Positions 38,110 through 46,839 of a stretch of 64,000 bases of DNA are shown here, one piece after another. The notes beneath the pieces are model-generated. The model was not told the DNA's origin and searched no databases. It saw only the letters and a list, made by a program, of their open reading frames with translations. Position numbers and translations under genes: made by a program. Where the stretch lies: the NCBI RefSeq assembly GCF_017639205.1, contig NZ_CP071139.1:2868001-2932000 (forward strand). Direction: 5' to 3'. This stretch comes from Streptomyces nojiriensis. Its GTDB lineage: Bacteria > Actinomycetota > Actinomycetes > Streptomycetales > Streptomycetaceae. The stretch's first letter is position 1; each line of letters starts with the position of its first letter.

Positions 38110-38607
38110 ATGGCGAAGAAGTCCAAGCAGGCGGCGGGCACCCCGGCGATCGTCGCCCTGACGGCGGCGGGCGTGCCGTTCACCACGCACGCGTACGAGC
38201 ACGACCCGGCCCATCCCTCGTACGGGGAGGAGGCGGCGCAGGCGCTCGGCGTCTCGCCCGCCCAGGTCTTCAAGACCCTGGTCGCGGACGTGGACGGCGT
38301 CCTGACGGTGGCGGTGGTCCCGGTCTCGGGGTCACTGGACCTGAAGGCCCTGGCGGCGGCGGTCGGCGGCAAGCGTGCGGCGATGGCCGACCCGGCCCTG
38401 GCGGAGCGCACCACGGGCTACGTCCTCGGCGGCATCTCCCCACTGGGTCAGCGCAAGCGGCTGCGCACGGTGATCGACACCTCGGCCTCGGCGCACGCCA
38501 CGATCTGCTGCTCGGCGGGCCGCCGCGGCCTGGAGATCGAACTCTCCCCGTCGGACCTGACGACTCTCACCTCGGCCACCCTGGCCCCGATCGCCCGGCA
38601 GAACTAG
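38110..38607 (+). CDS. ybaK: YbaK/EbsC-type Cys-tRNA(Pro)/Cys-tRNA(Cys) deacylase
   Basis: 165 residues from ATG at 38110. Edits mischarged Cys-tRNA. Family segments: TPAIVALTAAGVPFTTHAYE, SYGEEAAQALGVSPAQVFKT with the conserved Lys in VFKTLV, VVPVSGSLDLKALAAAVGGK, RTTGYVLGGISPLGQRK and ICCSAGRRGLEIELSPSDL. Complete for the INS/YbaK fold. The stop is followed immediately by the recurrent intergenic repeat. Confidence 0.92.
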   Translation: MAKKSKQAAGTPAIVALTAAGVPFTTHAYEHDPAHPSYGEEAAQALGVSPAQVFKTLVADVDGVLTVAVVPVSGSLDLKALAAAVGGKRAAMADPALAERTTGYVLGGISPLGQRKRLRTVIDTSASAHATICCSAGRRGLEIELSPSDLTTLTSATLAPIARQN

Positions 38608-38650
38608 CCCCGCCGGCGTTTGAGGCGCGGGGTCCGGGGCGGAGCCCCGG
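38608..38650. repeat. Intergenic CCCCGCCGGCGTTTGAGG repeat with hairpin
   Basis: Directly after the ybaK stop: CCCCGCCGGCGTTTGAGGCG, then a CGGGGTCCGGGGCGGAGCCCCG hairpin region (given by position 38627-38650). Reverse complement of the copies at 19408 and 57321. It could act as a terminator between these convergent genes. Confidence 0.7.
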
Positions 38651-38715
38651 GAAACGGAGAAAGGGCGGGGCGGGGCCGGCTCCGCGCAGCGGCGCTCCCG
38701 CACCACCCGGCAGGG

Positions 38716-39375
38716 TCAGGCGCGCGGGGCCTCCGGGGCAGACGGCGCAGCGTCGGCAGGCGGCGGCGCCTGGTAGTACCCCGACCAGCCGAACACGGGC
38801 TCGGGATCCGGATCCCGCGGCGTCCACAACGCGGTCAGCCCCAGATGCAGCAGCACGGCGGTCATCGGCCACGCCAACAGCGCCCCGTGCGCGAGCAGCT
38901 CCAGCGGCGCGTCGAACGGAACCCCCTTGCCCGCCTGCTTCGCGGCCACGACCAGGTCCGACGACGGCCCCAGCCACAGCCCGAACCGCCACCCCACCAG
39001 CGCTCCGAAGACGGACCCGACGGCGAGCCCGATCACCAGCGGCACACCGCCGGCCCGGCGCCACAGGAAGGTGCCGACGGCGCTGAGCACGCCCAGCCCC
39101 AGCGACAGCAGGAAGAAGGTGCCGTCGGAGGCGATCCGCGCCTCGCTCTCGCTGTTGTGCAGGAACACGGCCTCCCCGTTGGAGACGTACTGCACCCGCG
39201 GGGCCAGCCACAGCCACAGCAGGCCGAGGAGCAGTCCGGCCGCGCCGAGGAGCAGGGCGACGACGGCCCCGTCCCGGACGTCCTCCGGGGTGATCGCCCC
39301 GGCGGCGGCTCCCGGCTTCTCGGTCGGGAGCGACGGCGGGTCGAGGGGGGACTGCGGGGTCACGGCTTCGGTCAC
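38716..39375 (-). CDS. DUF2567-like membrane protein
   Basis: 219 residues from GTG at 39375 (GTG at 39381 is an alternative). A short acidic N-terminus is followed by four membrane segments: AVVALLLGAAGLLLGLLWLW, FFLLSLGLGVLSAVGTFLW, VPLVIGLAVGSVFGALVGW and LLAWPMTAVLLHLGLTALW. A conserved extracellular stretch (LAPRVQYVSNGEAVFLHNSE) follows helix 1, matching the DUF2567 pattern as I recall it. A Pro-rich tail with FGWSGYYQAPPP ends the protein. Function unknown. Same strand as the ABC pair upstream but 47 bases away. Confidence 0.7.
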   Translation of the reverse strand: MTEAVTPQSPLDPPSLPTEKPGAAAGAITPEDVRDGAVVALLLGAAGLLLGLLWLWLAPRVQYVSNGEAVFLHNSESEARIASDGTFFLLSLGLGVLSAVGTFLWRRAGGVPLVIGLAVGSVFGALVGWRFGLWLGPSSDLVVAAKQAGKGVPFDAPLELLAHGALLAWPMTAVLLHLGLTALWTPRDPDPEPVFGWSGYYQAPPPADAAPSAPEAPRA

Positions 39376-39422
39376 CCCCACATCGTGCCAGGTGTGTCCG
39401 GCAGCGGCGTCGGCGGACCGTG

Positions 39423-40295
39423 TCAGCGGACGGCCGCGCGGCGGTACGCCCAGGTCGCGACGGTCAGCGAGAGGACCCCGACGGCCCCGCACACGCCCAG
39501 GTCGAAGGCGACGGCGGCCCAGTCCGGTTCCGGGGCGAAGGTGCGGGCGAACGCCTCGACGCCGTACGTGGAGGGCAGCAGGTCCCGGGCCCACACGATC
39601 ACGTCCGGCATCCGCTCCGGCGGCAGCACCCCGAGCAGCAGCGCCGCCGACATGCCGAGCTGCCCCGCGAGGGTGGCCAGCTCCTGCCGCGGTGCCAGCA
39701 GTCCCAGCGCCGCGCCGAGCCCGGCCAGCGCGGCCCCGGCCAGCGGTACCACGGCGGCCAGGATCCACAGCCCGCTCATCGGCAGCCCGAACAGCAGGCA
39801 TCCGAAGACGGCGGTGACCAGGGTCCCCGGCAGCGTGAAGGAGGCGTACGCGGCGGCCGCGCCGAGCACCACCGACGCGGGCGGCACGGGCAGGGTGGCG
39901 TAGTGGTCGAGCCCGCCGCCGGCCCGCAGCTGCCCGAAGTACTGGGCGAGCAGGTTCAGGGCGACGAAGGCGACGACGAGCACCGAGGAGCCGGCGACGA
40001 CGGCGCGGGCCTCCGAGCCCCCGTCGACCACGCCCCGCATCAGGATCATGATCCCGACGGACTGGAAGGTGGCGACGAACAGCAGCGGGATCCGGGCCAC
40101 CCGGGCCCGGGACAGCTGGGCCCGGTAGACGGCGGCCAGGGAGGGGAAGAACCGCGCGCCCGGCGCCAGCGGCGCGGGCTGCGGTGCCTGTGCACGCCTG
40201 TCGGCGGAGCCCACAGGCGCGGCGCCCGCAGCGGGTGACGGCACGGCATCGGGCGTGAGCACGGCCCGGACGGCCCCCGTCGAACGGTCGCTCAC
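39423..40295 (-). CDS. ABC-2 type transporter permease
   Basis: 290 residues from GTG at 40295, overlapping the ATPase gene stop by four bases. About 45 low-complexity residues, then six membrane segments, for example LLFVATFQSVGIMILMRGVV, AVVAGSSVLVVAFVALNLLA, ASFTLPGTLVTAVFGCLLFG and SGLWILAAVVPLAGAALAGL. The layout fits ABC-2 family exporters. No substrate hint. Forms the complex with the ATPase encoded just upstream. Confidence 0.9.
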   Translation of the reverse strand: MSDRSTGAVRAVLTPDAVPSPAAGAAPVGSADRRAQAPQPAPLAPGARFFPSLAAVYRAQLSRARVARIPLLFVATFQSVGIMILMRGVVDGGSEARAVVAGSSVLVVAFVALNLLAQYFGQLRAGGGLDHYATLPVPPASVVLGAAAAYASFTLPGTLVTAVFGCLLFGLPMSGLWILAAVVPLAGAALAGLGAALGLLAPRQELATLAGQLGMSAALLLGVLPPERMPDVIVWARDLLPSTYGVEAFARTFAPEPDWAAVAFDLGVCGAVGVLSLTVATWAYRRAAVR

Positions 40296-41329
40296 GACTT
40301 CACCAGCCCTTTCGTCTTGCCGCCGAGGGCCAGGTACACGTCTTCCAGGCTGGGGGTGGCCAGGGTGAAGTCGTCGAGCGCGGCGAAGGCCGGACCCCCG
40401 GTGACCGAGGCCACCGCCGCCCGCGCCTCGTCCGGCGCCAGCCGGAGCACCCAGCGGCGCCCGGACTCGACGGCCCGGTCGCGCAGCCGGGCGACCTCCG
40501 GGACCTCCAGCGGAGCGCTCTCGCGCCAGACCAGCTCCAGCCGTACCTCGCCCGAGACGGTGGCCTTCAGTCCGGCCGGGGTGTCGCAGGCGATGACCTT
40601 GCCCTGGTCGATGACGGCGACCCGGTCCAGGACGGTCTCGGCCTCGATGACGTTGTGGGTGACGAGCAGGACGGTCGTGCCGTGCTGCGCGCGCCGCCGG
40701 TCGACGGCGGACCACACGGCCCGCCGGGCGACCGGGTCCATGCCGGTGGTGGGCTCGTCGAGGACCAGTACGGGCCGCTCCCCGACCAGCGCGGTGGCGA
40801 AGCAGGCGAGGCGGCGCTGGCCGCCGGAGAGTTTCTTCAGGGGCCGTCCGGCGATCGGGGTCAGCCCGAGCTCCTCCAGTACGGCGTCGCGCGCGGCCCG
40901 GGCGGCGCGGACGCCCTGCCCGCGCAGCCGCCCGGTGGTCTCGGCGGCCAGCGCCACCGTGAGCTCGTCCAGGGCGGTGGACTCCTGTCCGAGGTAGGCG
41001 AGCAGCCGGGAGGCCCGTTCGGGGTGGCCCACGAGGTCGTGGCCGAGCAGCGTCACCGAGCCGGAGTCCGGCCGCATCAGGCCGGTGAGCTGGCGGACCA
41101 GCGTGGACTTGCCGGCGCCGTTGGGGCCGAGCAGGCCGAAGATCTCGCCGCGCCGGACGTCCAGGCAGATCCCGTCGTTGGCGCGGGTCTCGGGCAGGGC
41201 GGGAGCCCCGCGGCGGCCGCGTACCGCGGGATAGGTCTTGACCAGGTCACGCACCGCGCAGATGACGTCCGGCGCCGCTCCCGCGGCCGCTGCCGTGCCT
41301 TCTTGCGCCTGTGCTGTGCCCGTACTCAC
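40292..41329 (-). CDS. ABC transporter ATP-binding protein
   Basis: 345 residues from GTG at 41329. Walker A GLLGPNGAGKSTLVRQL near residue 70, Q-loop YLGQESTALDEL, signature KLSGGQRRLACFATAL, Walker B PVLVLDEPTTGMDP, and the H-loop VLLVTHNVIEAE. The ~100-residue C-terminal extension (GEVRLELVWRES and on) is typical of DrrA/NodI-type exporter ATPases. Coupled to the permease by a GTGA overlap. Multidrug or lipid export is possible but unproven. Confidence 0.94.
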   Translation of the reverse strand: MSTGTAQAQEGTAAAAGAAPDVICAVRDLVKTYPAVRGRRGAPALPETRANDGICLDVRRGEIFGLLGPNGAGKSTLVRQLTGLMRPDSGSVTLLGHDLVGHPERASRLLAYLGQESTALDELTVALAAETTGRLRGQGVRAARAARDAVLEELGLTPIAGRPLKKLSGGQRRLACFATALVGERPVLVLDEPTTGMDPVARRAVWSAVDRRRAQHGTTVLLVTHNVIEAETVLDRVAVIDQGKVIACDTPAGLKATVSGEVRLELVWRESAPLEVPEVARLRDRAVESGRRWVLRLAPDEARAAVASVTGGPAFAALDDFTLATPSLEDVYLALGGKTKGLVKS

Positions 41330-41357
41330 GAGGGAGCAGCCTACGGGGTTCCCGGCC

Positions 41358-42665
41358 CTACTCGGCCGTCGGGGTCAGCGGGGCCGCGAGGTCGGCGGGT
41401 GCGGTTCCGGGTGCGGAGGCCGGTACGGCGGCCACGTGTTCGGCGGCGGCACGGACGTCGATCTCCCGCCAGAACCCGGCGCGGATGGCGTACCGGTCGT
41501 GCTCGTCGATCTGGTCGTCCTTGTGTGCGAGCAGACCGAACCGTGCCGCGTAGCGCAGCAGTTCGCCGTCGATCCGGTGCGGGATCCGCGGGTACATCGT
41601 GGCCAGCTTCTGCAGGTGCACGGTCTCCGGGAGCCGTTCCATCCAGCGCCGGGCGAACACCTGTCCCACCTCGAACGGGTCCCCGCCGACGGTGGTGATG
41701 TCCTCCTCGCGGTCCGCCCAGCGCTGTTCGGCGCTGGTGAGCTGGGCGAGGGTGGGCAGGGAGGCGGTCTCGGCGGGCTCGCCCAGCGGTCCGGCCCGGT
41801 CGATCCAGCCCTTGTCGGAGGACCAGCGCAGGGCGCTGGCGGGGGCGTGGGCGCCGCTCGGCCCGGTCTGCGGGTGGCTCTGCTGGCCGGTGGCGCGCAG
41901 GGCGCCGGCCAGGTCCTTGGGGGTGGGTACCGGCTTGCCCCCGGGGGTGGCGGGCGTCGGTACGGGGGCCCCGTCGCGGTCCTCCGGCCCGGTGGCGGCG
42001 GCGCCGTTGCGGGCGGCCTCGGCGAGCGCCGCCTCGGGCAGCGGGGCCGAGAGGATGGCGGCGATGTCGGGGCGCGGTGCGGGCGGCGGGGAGCACAGCC
42101 CGGTGAGGTCCTTGGCGCGGACGGCCCGGGTGATCCAGGCCCGGTCCAGGACGCGGCGTTCGTCGGCCTCGGCGACGAGGTCCTCGGACTGGTTGTAGTC
42201 CCCGTCGGCGGCCTGGACGGCCCACAGGTGGACGGCGACCCCGTGTTCCTTGGCGGACATCAGGCCGGGCAGCAGGTCTCCGTCGCCGGTGACCAGGACC
42301 ACGTCGGAGCAGGCCCGGTTGCGGGCGAGTTCGGTGAGCTCGGCGTGCATGGCGGCGTCGACACCCTTCTGCGCCCAGCGGCCGTCGCTGCGGGTCAGGG
42401 CGCCGAGCCGGACGGTGACGCGGGGCATGACGCGCAGCCGCCGGTGTTCGGGCTGGGGCACCCGGTCGGGTGCTCCGTCGAACCAGTAGATGCGCAGCAG
42501 GGGCTGTTCGGTGTCGGCCTCGGCCCGCTCGCGCAGGCCCTGGATGAGGGCGGCATGGTCGATGGTGATCCGGGAGCGGGAGGGCTCCCCGGCGAGAAGG
42601 CTGGCGGCGGCACCCAGCAGGTAGCCGGCGTCCACCAGGACGACGCAGCGGTCCACGCGTTCCAC
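41358..42665 (-). CDS. NYN-domain protein (PIN-like nuclease fold)
   Basis: 435 residues from GTG at 42665, preceded by AGGGAAGAGG. The N-terminal ~200 residues are a NYN/LabA-like domain: CVVLVDAGYLLGAAASLL with Asp12, RIYWFDGAPD, QKGVDAAMHAELTELA, and DVVLVTGDGDLLPGLMSAKE supply the acidic cluster for metal-dependent RNA cleavage. A Pro/Thr-rich linker (about 215-285) leads to a C-terminal domain (TSAEQRWADREEDITTVGG, RWMERLPETVHLQKLATMYP) often called OST-HTH-like or unknown. RNA processing or decay is likely (inference). Confidence 0.87.
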   Translation of the reverse strand: MERVDRCVVLVDAGYLLGAAASLLAGEPSRSRITIDHAALIQGLRERAEADTEQPLLRIYWFDGAPDRVPQPEHRRLRVMPRVTVRLGALTRSDGRWAQKGVDAAMHAELTELARNRACSDVVLVTGDGDLLPGLMSAKEHGVAVHLWAVQAADGDYNQSEDLVAEADERRVLDRAWITRAVRAKDLTGLCSPPPAPRPDIAAILSAPLPEAALAEAARNGAAATGPEDRDGAPVPTPATPGGKPVPTPKDLAGALRATGQQSHPQTGPSGAHAPASALRWSSDKGWIDRAGPLGEPAETASLPTLAQLTSAEQRWADREEDITTVGGDPFEVGQVFARRWMERLPETVHLQKLATMYPRIPHRIDGELLRYAARFGLLAHKDDQIDEHDRYAIRAGFWREIDVRAAAEHVAAVPASAPGTAPADLAAPLTPTAE

Positions 42666-42885
42666 CCTCTTCCCTGGGGGTCCTCTGTGCTTTGCGGCGG
42701 TTCCCCGAGTCTGCCCGACCCCAAGGGTGTTGAAGGCCGGAACTCGATCATCGGCGTGGCGGATCTCACGGTCGACGGGGCGAGAGGCATCGGCTACGCG
42801 CAGTAATGATCCAAAATGCGCGGTTTCTGGCGTTGTGTGAGTGTGAAGGCGGTCCTGGCCCCTAGACCCTCACGGAGGCTCCACC

Positions 42886-43050
42886 ATGGCCAAGAACAAG
42901 AACCAGAAGCAGCCCGCCAAGCAGCAGCCCCGGTCGGGGCAGGATCCGACCAAGGGCACGTCGGAGACCGAGTCGATGCCCTCCTCCTCGGCGCCGAGCC
43001 CGATGGACATGGCGCACAAGCGCAAGGAGAAGAAGTTCGGCCACAACTGA
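42886..43050 (+). CDS. Small charged protein of 54 residues
   Basis: ATG at 42886 with GGAGG seven bases upstream. Composition is dominated by Lys, Gln, Ser and Pro: MAKNKNQKQPAKQQPRSGQD at the N-terminus, SMPSSSAPSPMDMAHKRKEK near the C-terminus, ending KFGHN. Predicted disordered, no membrane segment. Good ribosome site, correct codon bias and a perfect terminator 13 bases after the stop make it a real gene. I recall similar small proteins in other Streptomyces, without function. Confidence 0.78.
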   Translation: MAKNKNQKQPAKQQPRSGQDPTKGTSETESMPSSSAPSPMDMAHKRKEKKFGHN

Positions 43051-43063
43051 CGGCCGTACTCGC

Positions 43064-43108
43064 ACGCGGAAGGGCCCGCCCGGTGCCACCGGGCGGGCCC
43101 TTCCGCGT
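43064..43108. terminator. Bidirectional terminator between the 54-residue gene and dnaE
   Basis: A perfect 20-base stem starting ACGCGGAAGGGCCCGCCCGG with a 5-base loop. It begins 13 bases after the small gene and lies 15 bases past the end of dnaE, serving both convergent genes. Confidence 0.9.
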
Positions 43109-43123
43109 GTACCGCCGGGGGCG

Positions 43124-46100
43124 CTATCCGGCCAGGCAGGACGGGCCGAGCAGCACCTTGAGGTCGCCGAAGAGCGCCGGGTCGGGCTGGACGCGGTGCT
43201 TGTCGAGGCGGAGCACGGTGGTGGTGCGGGGCCCCTGGAGCTTGATCCGCACCTCGGTGTTGCCCTTGTGGTGGCGCAGGATCTCGCCCAGACGGGTCAC
43301 CATGGGCGGCGTGACCTTGACGGTGGGGATGGTGAGGACCACCGGGGCGTTGGTGCCGGCCGAGGAGAGGTCGGGGACCATCATCTCCATGGCGACCAGG
43401 CGGGGGACGTCCTCGCGCTTGTCGAGGCGGCCCTTGACGAAGACCACGGTGTCCTCGACCAGCTGGGTGGAGACGAGCTGGTAGGTCGCCGGGAAGAACA
43501 TGCATTCGATGGAGCCGGCCAGGTCCTCGACGGTGGCGATGGCCCAGGCGTTGCCCTGCTTGGTCATCTTGCGCTGGAGGCCCGAGATGATGCCGCCGAT
43601 GGTGACGACGGCGCCGTCGGAGTGCTCGCCGCCGGTCAGCTGGGAGATACCGGCGTCCGTCTTGTCGGAGAGCACGTGCTCCAGGCCGAAGAGCGGGTGG
43701 TCGGAGACGTAGAGGCCGAGCATCTCGCGCTCCTGGGCGAGCAGGTAGGACTTCTCCCACTCGACGTCGGAGAACTCCACGTCGAGGCCGAAGCCGGGCT
43801 CGTCGCTCGCGTTCTCGTCACCCATGCCGCCGAACAGGTCGAACTGTCCCTCGGCCTCCTTGCGCTTGACCGCGACCACGTTGTCGATCATCGACTCGTG
43901 GTGCGCGACCAGGCCCTTGCGGGTGTGGCCCATCTCGTCGTAGGCGCCGGCCTTGATCAGCGACTCGACGGTGCGCTTGTTGCAGACGACGGCCTCGACC
44001 TTGTCCAGGAAGTCGGGGAAGGAGGAGAACTTCCCCTTGGCCTTCCTCGTCCTGATGATCGACTCGACCACGTTGGTGCCGACGTTGCGCACCGCGGTGA
44101 GGCCGAAGAGGATCACGTCGTCGCCCTGGGCCGCGAAGTTCGGCTCGGACTCGTTCACGTTCGGCGGCAGGACCTTGATGCCCATCCGGCGGCACTCGTT
44201 CAGGTAGATCGCGGACTTGTCCTTGTCGTCCTTGACCGAGGTGAGCAGGCCGGCCATGTACTCGGCCGGGAAGTTCGCCTTGAGGTACGCGGTCCAGTAC
44301 GAGACCAGGCCGTACGCGGCCGAGTGGGCCTTGTTGAAGGCGTAGCCGGCGAAGGGGACCAGGACGTCCCACAGGGCCTTGATCGCCGCGTCGCTGAAGC
44401 CCTTGCCCCTGGCGCCCTCCTCGAAGATGACGAAGTTCTTCGCCAGCTCCTCGGGCTTCTTCTTGCCCATCACGCGGCGCAGGATGTCGGCCTCGCCGAG
44501 CGAGTACCCGGCGATGATCTGGGCGGCCTTCTGCACCTGCTCCTGGTACACGATCAGGCCGTAGGTGACCGCGAGCACCTCTTCGAGGGGCCCCTCCAGC
44601 TCCGGGTGGATCGGGGTGATCTCCTGCTGCTTGTTCTTGCGCAGGGCGTAGTTCGTGTGCGAGTTCATGCCCATCGGGCCCGGCCGGTACAGGGCCGAGA
44701 CGGCGGAGATGTCCTCGAAGTTGTCGGGCTTCATCAGGCGCAGCAGGGAGCGCATGGGCCCGCCGTCGAACTGGAAGACGCCGAGGGTGTCACCGCGGCC
44801 GAGCAGTTCGAAGGTCTTGGGGTCGTCGAGCGGGAGGGCCAGGAGATCGATGTCGATCCCCTTGTTGGCCTTCACCATCTTGACGGCGTCGTCCATGATC
44901 GTGAGGTTGCGCAGGCCGAGGAAGTCCATCTTCAGCAGGCCGAGCGACTCGCAGCTCGGGTAGTCCCACTGGGTGATGGTGACGCCGTCGGTGTGCCGCA
45001 CCCAGACGGGTACGTGGTCGGTGATGGTCTCGCTGGACATGATCACGCCGGCGGCGTGCACGCCCATCTGGCGGACCAGGCCCTCCACACCGCGGGCGGT
45101 GTCGATGACCTTCTTCACGTCGGGCTCGTTCTCGTACATCCCGCGGATCTCGCCGGCCTCGCCGTAGCGGGGGTGCTGCGGGTCGAGGATGCCGGAGAGC
45201 GGGATGCCCTTGCCGAGGACGTCGGCGGGCATGGCCTTGGTGAGCCGGTCGCCCATGGCGTACGGGTAGCCCAGGACGCGCGCCGAGTCCTTGATCGCGT
45301 TCTTGGCCTTGATGGTGCCGTAGGTGCCGATCATGGCGACCTTGTCGGCGCCGTACTTCTCGGTCACGTACCGGATCACCTCGACGCGCCGGCGCTCGTC
45401 GAAGTCGATGTCGACATCGGGCATGGAGACGCGCTCGGGGTTCAGGAAGCGCTCGAAGATCAGGCCGTGCGTGAGCGGGTCGAGGTCGGTGATGCCCATG
45501 GCGTAGGCGACGATCGAACCGGCCGCGGAGCCTCGGCCCGGGCCCACCGCGATGCCCTGGTTCTTGGCCCACATGATGAAGTCGGCGACCACGAGGAAGT
45601 AGCCCGGGAAGCCCATCGAGATGATCGTGTCCATCTCGTACTCGGCCTGCTGCATCCGGTCCTCCGGAATGCCTCCGGGGTAGCGGCGGTGCATGCCGCG
45701 CATGGTCTCCTCGCGGAACCAGCTGACCTCGGTGTGGCCGTCCGGGATGTCGAACTTCGGCATCAGGTTCCGGAACTTGAACATGCCCTCGGTGTCGATC
45801 TGGTCGGCGACGAGCCGCGTGTTGGCGCAGCCCTCCTGCCAGGCGTCCGAGGAGTCGATCGCGTACATCTCGTCGGTCGACTTCAGGTAGTAGCCGGTGC
45901 CGTCGAAGCGGAAGCGGTCCGGGTCCGAGAGGTTCTTGCCGGTCTGGATGCAGAGCAGGGCGTCGTGGGCGCCGGCCTCGCTCGCGTACGTGTAGTGGGA
46001 GTCGTTCGTCACCAGCGGCGGGATGCCGAGCTTCTTGCCGATCTCCAGCAGCCCGTCGCGGACCCGGCGCTCGATCTCGATGCCGTGGTCCATCAGCTCC

Positions 46101-46666
46101 AGGAAGTAGCGCCCCTCGCCGAAGATGTCCTTGTAGTCGGAGGCGGCCTGCACGGCCTCGTCGAACTGGCCGAGCCGCAGCCTGGTCTGCACCTCGCCGG
46201 ACGGGCAGCCGGTGGAGGCGATCAGGCCCTCGGACCACTTGGAGATGGTCTCCTTGTCCATCCGCGGCCACTTCGTGAGCCAGCCCTCGGCGTACGCGTC
46301 GGAGGACAGCCGGAAGATGTTGTGCAGACCGGTGGCGTTCGACGCCCAGATCGTCTTGTGGGTGTAACCGCCGGAACCGGAGACGTCGTCGCGCTTCTGG
46401 TGCGGCTGGCCCCACTGGATGCGCCGCTTGTTGCGCCGGGACTCGGGGGCGACGTACGCCTCGATGCCGATGATCGGCGTGATGCCGGCCTTCTGCGCGG
46501 TGTGGAAGAAGTCGTACGCCCCGTGCAGATTGCCGTGGTCGGACATGGCGATGTGCGTCATGCCCATCTCGTTGCACGCGTTGAACATGTCCTTCAGCCG
46601 CGCGGCACCGTCCAGCAGCGAGTACTGGGTGTGGACGTGCAGGTGCGTGAACGGCGGCTTTGTCAC
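43124..46666 (-). CDS. dnaE: DNA polymerase III alpha subunit
   Basis: 1180 residues from GTG at 46666. Replicative polymerase. N-terminal PHP domain: FTHLHVHTQYSLLDG and IAMSDHGNLHGAYDF, with many of the metal-site His/Asp residues that suggest an active proofreading-type PHP site. Polymerase catalytic Asp residues lie in SMPDVDIDFDERRRVEVIRY near residue 415; GRGSAAGSIVAYAMGITDLD and FAGYAFNKAHSAAYGLVSYW are further signatures. The C-terminal part has an HhH region, an OB fold (VTIGGIISGLQRKMTKQGNA) and a tau-binding tail. Complete. Confidence 0.97.
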   Translation of the reverse strand: MTKPPFTHLHVHTQYSLLDGAARLKDMFNACNEMGMTHIAMSDHGNLHGAYDFFHTAQKAGITPIIGIEAYVAPESRRNKRRIQWGQPHQKRDDVSGSGGYTHKTIWASNATGLHNIFRLSSDAYAEGWLTKWPRMDKETISKWSEGLIASTGCPSGEVQTRLRLGQFDEAVQAASDYKDIFGEGRYFLELMDHGIEIERRVRDGLLEIGKKLGIPPLVTNDSHYTYASEAGAHDALLCIQTGKNLSDPDRFRFDGTGYYLKSTDEMYAIDSSDAWQEGCANTRLVADQIDTEGMFKFRNLMPKFDIPDGHTEVSWFREETMRGMHRRYPGGIPEDRMQQAEYEMDTIISMGFPGYFLVVADFIMWAKNQGIAVGPGRGSAAGSIVAYAMGITDLDPLTHGLIFERFLNPERVSMPDVDIDFDERRRVEVIRYVTEKYGADKVAMIGTYGTIKAKNAIKDSARVLGYPYAMGDRLTKAMPADVLGKGIPLSGILDPQHPRYGEAGEIRGMYENEPDVKKVIDTARGVEGLVRQMGVHAAGVIMSSETITDHVPVWVRHTDGVTITQWDYPSCESLGLLKMDFLGLRNLTIMDDAVKMVKANKGIDIDLLALPLDDPKTFELLGRGDTLGVFQFDGGPMRSLLRLMKPDNFEDISAVSALYRPGPMGMNSHTNYALRKNKQQEITPIHPELEGPLEEVLAVTYGLIVYQEQVQKAAQIIAGYSLGEADILRRVMGKKKPEELAKNFVIFEEGARGKGFSDAAIKALWDVLVPFAGYAFNKAHSAAYGLVSYWTAYLKANFPAEYMAGLLTSVKDDKDKSAIYLNECRRMGIKVLPPNVNESEPNFAAQGDDVILFGLTAVRNVGTNVVESIIRTRKAKGKFSSFPDFLDKVEAVVCNKRTVESLIKAGAYDEMGHTRKGLVAHHESMIDNVVAVKRKEAEGQFDLFGGMGDENASDEPGFGLDVEFSDVEWEKSYLLAQEREMLGLYVSDHPLFGLEHVLSDKTDAGISQLTGGEHSDGAVVTIGGIISGLQRKMTKQGNAWAIATVEDLAGSIECMFFPATYQLVSTQLVEDTVVFVKGRLDKREDVPRLVAMEMMVPDLSSAGTNAPVVLTIPTVKVTPPMVTRLGEILRHHKGNTEVRIKLQGPRTTTVLRLDKHRVQPDPALFGDLKVLLGPSCLAG

Positions 46667-46839
46667 GGCGCGGGTCCTCCGGGGGCGGGGGGTGAGGGGG
46701 CAGCTTCGAATCCTACGTCGGCCGGGTGACAGATCACGGGCACTGACCGGTACGGTCGGGCGTTGCAGAACCAGGAGGGCCGATCCGGCGTCCAGTCGGT
46801 CGGAACCTGAAACAGCCCGTGCACCAGGAGGAACCCGCC

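Noticed and set aside
43196..46729. Plus-strand open frame of over 1170 codons opposite dnaE
   Set aside because: Repetitive Val/Ala/Gly/His-rich translation with no recognisable domain, the usual mirror of a high-GC gene; dnaE on the minus strand is unambiguous.
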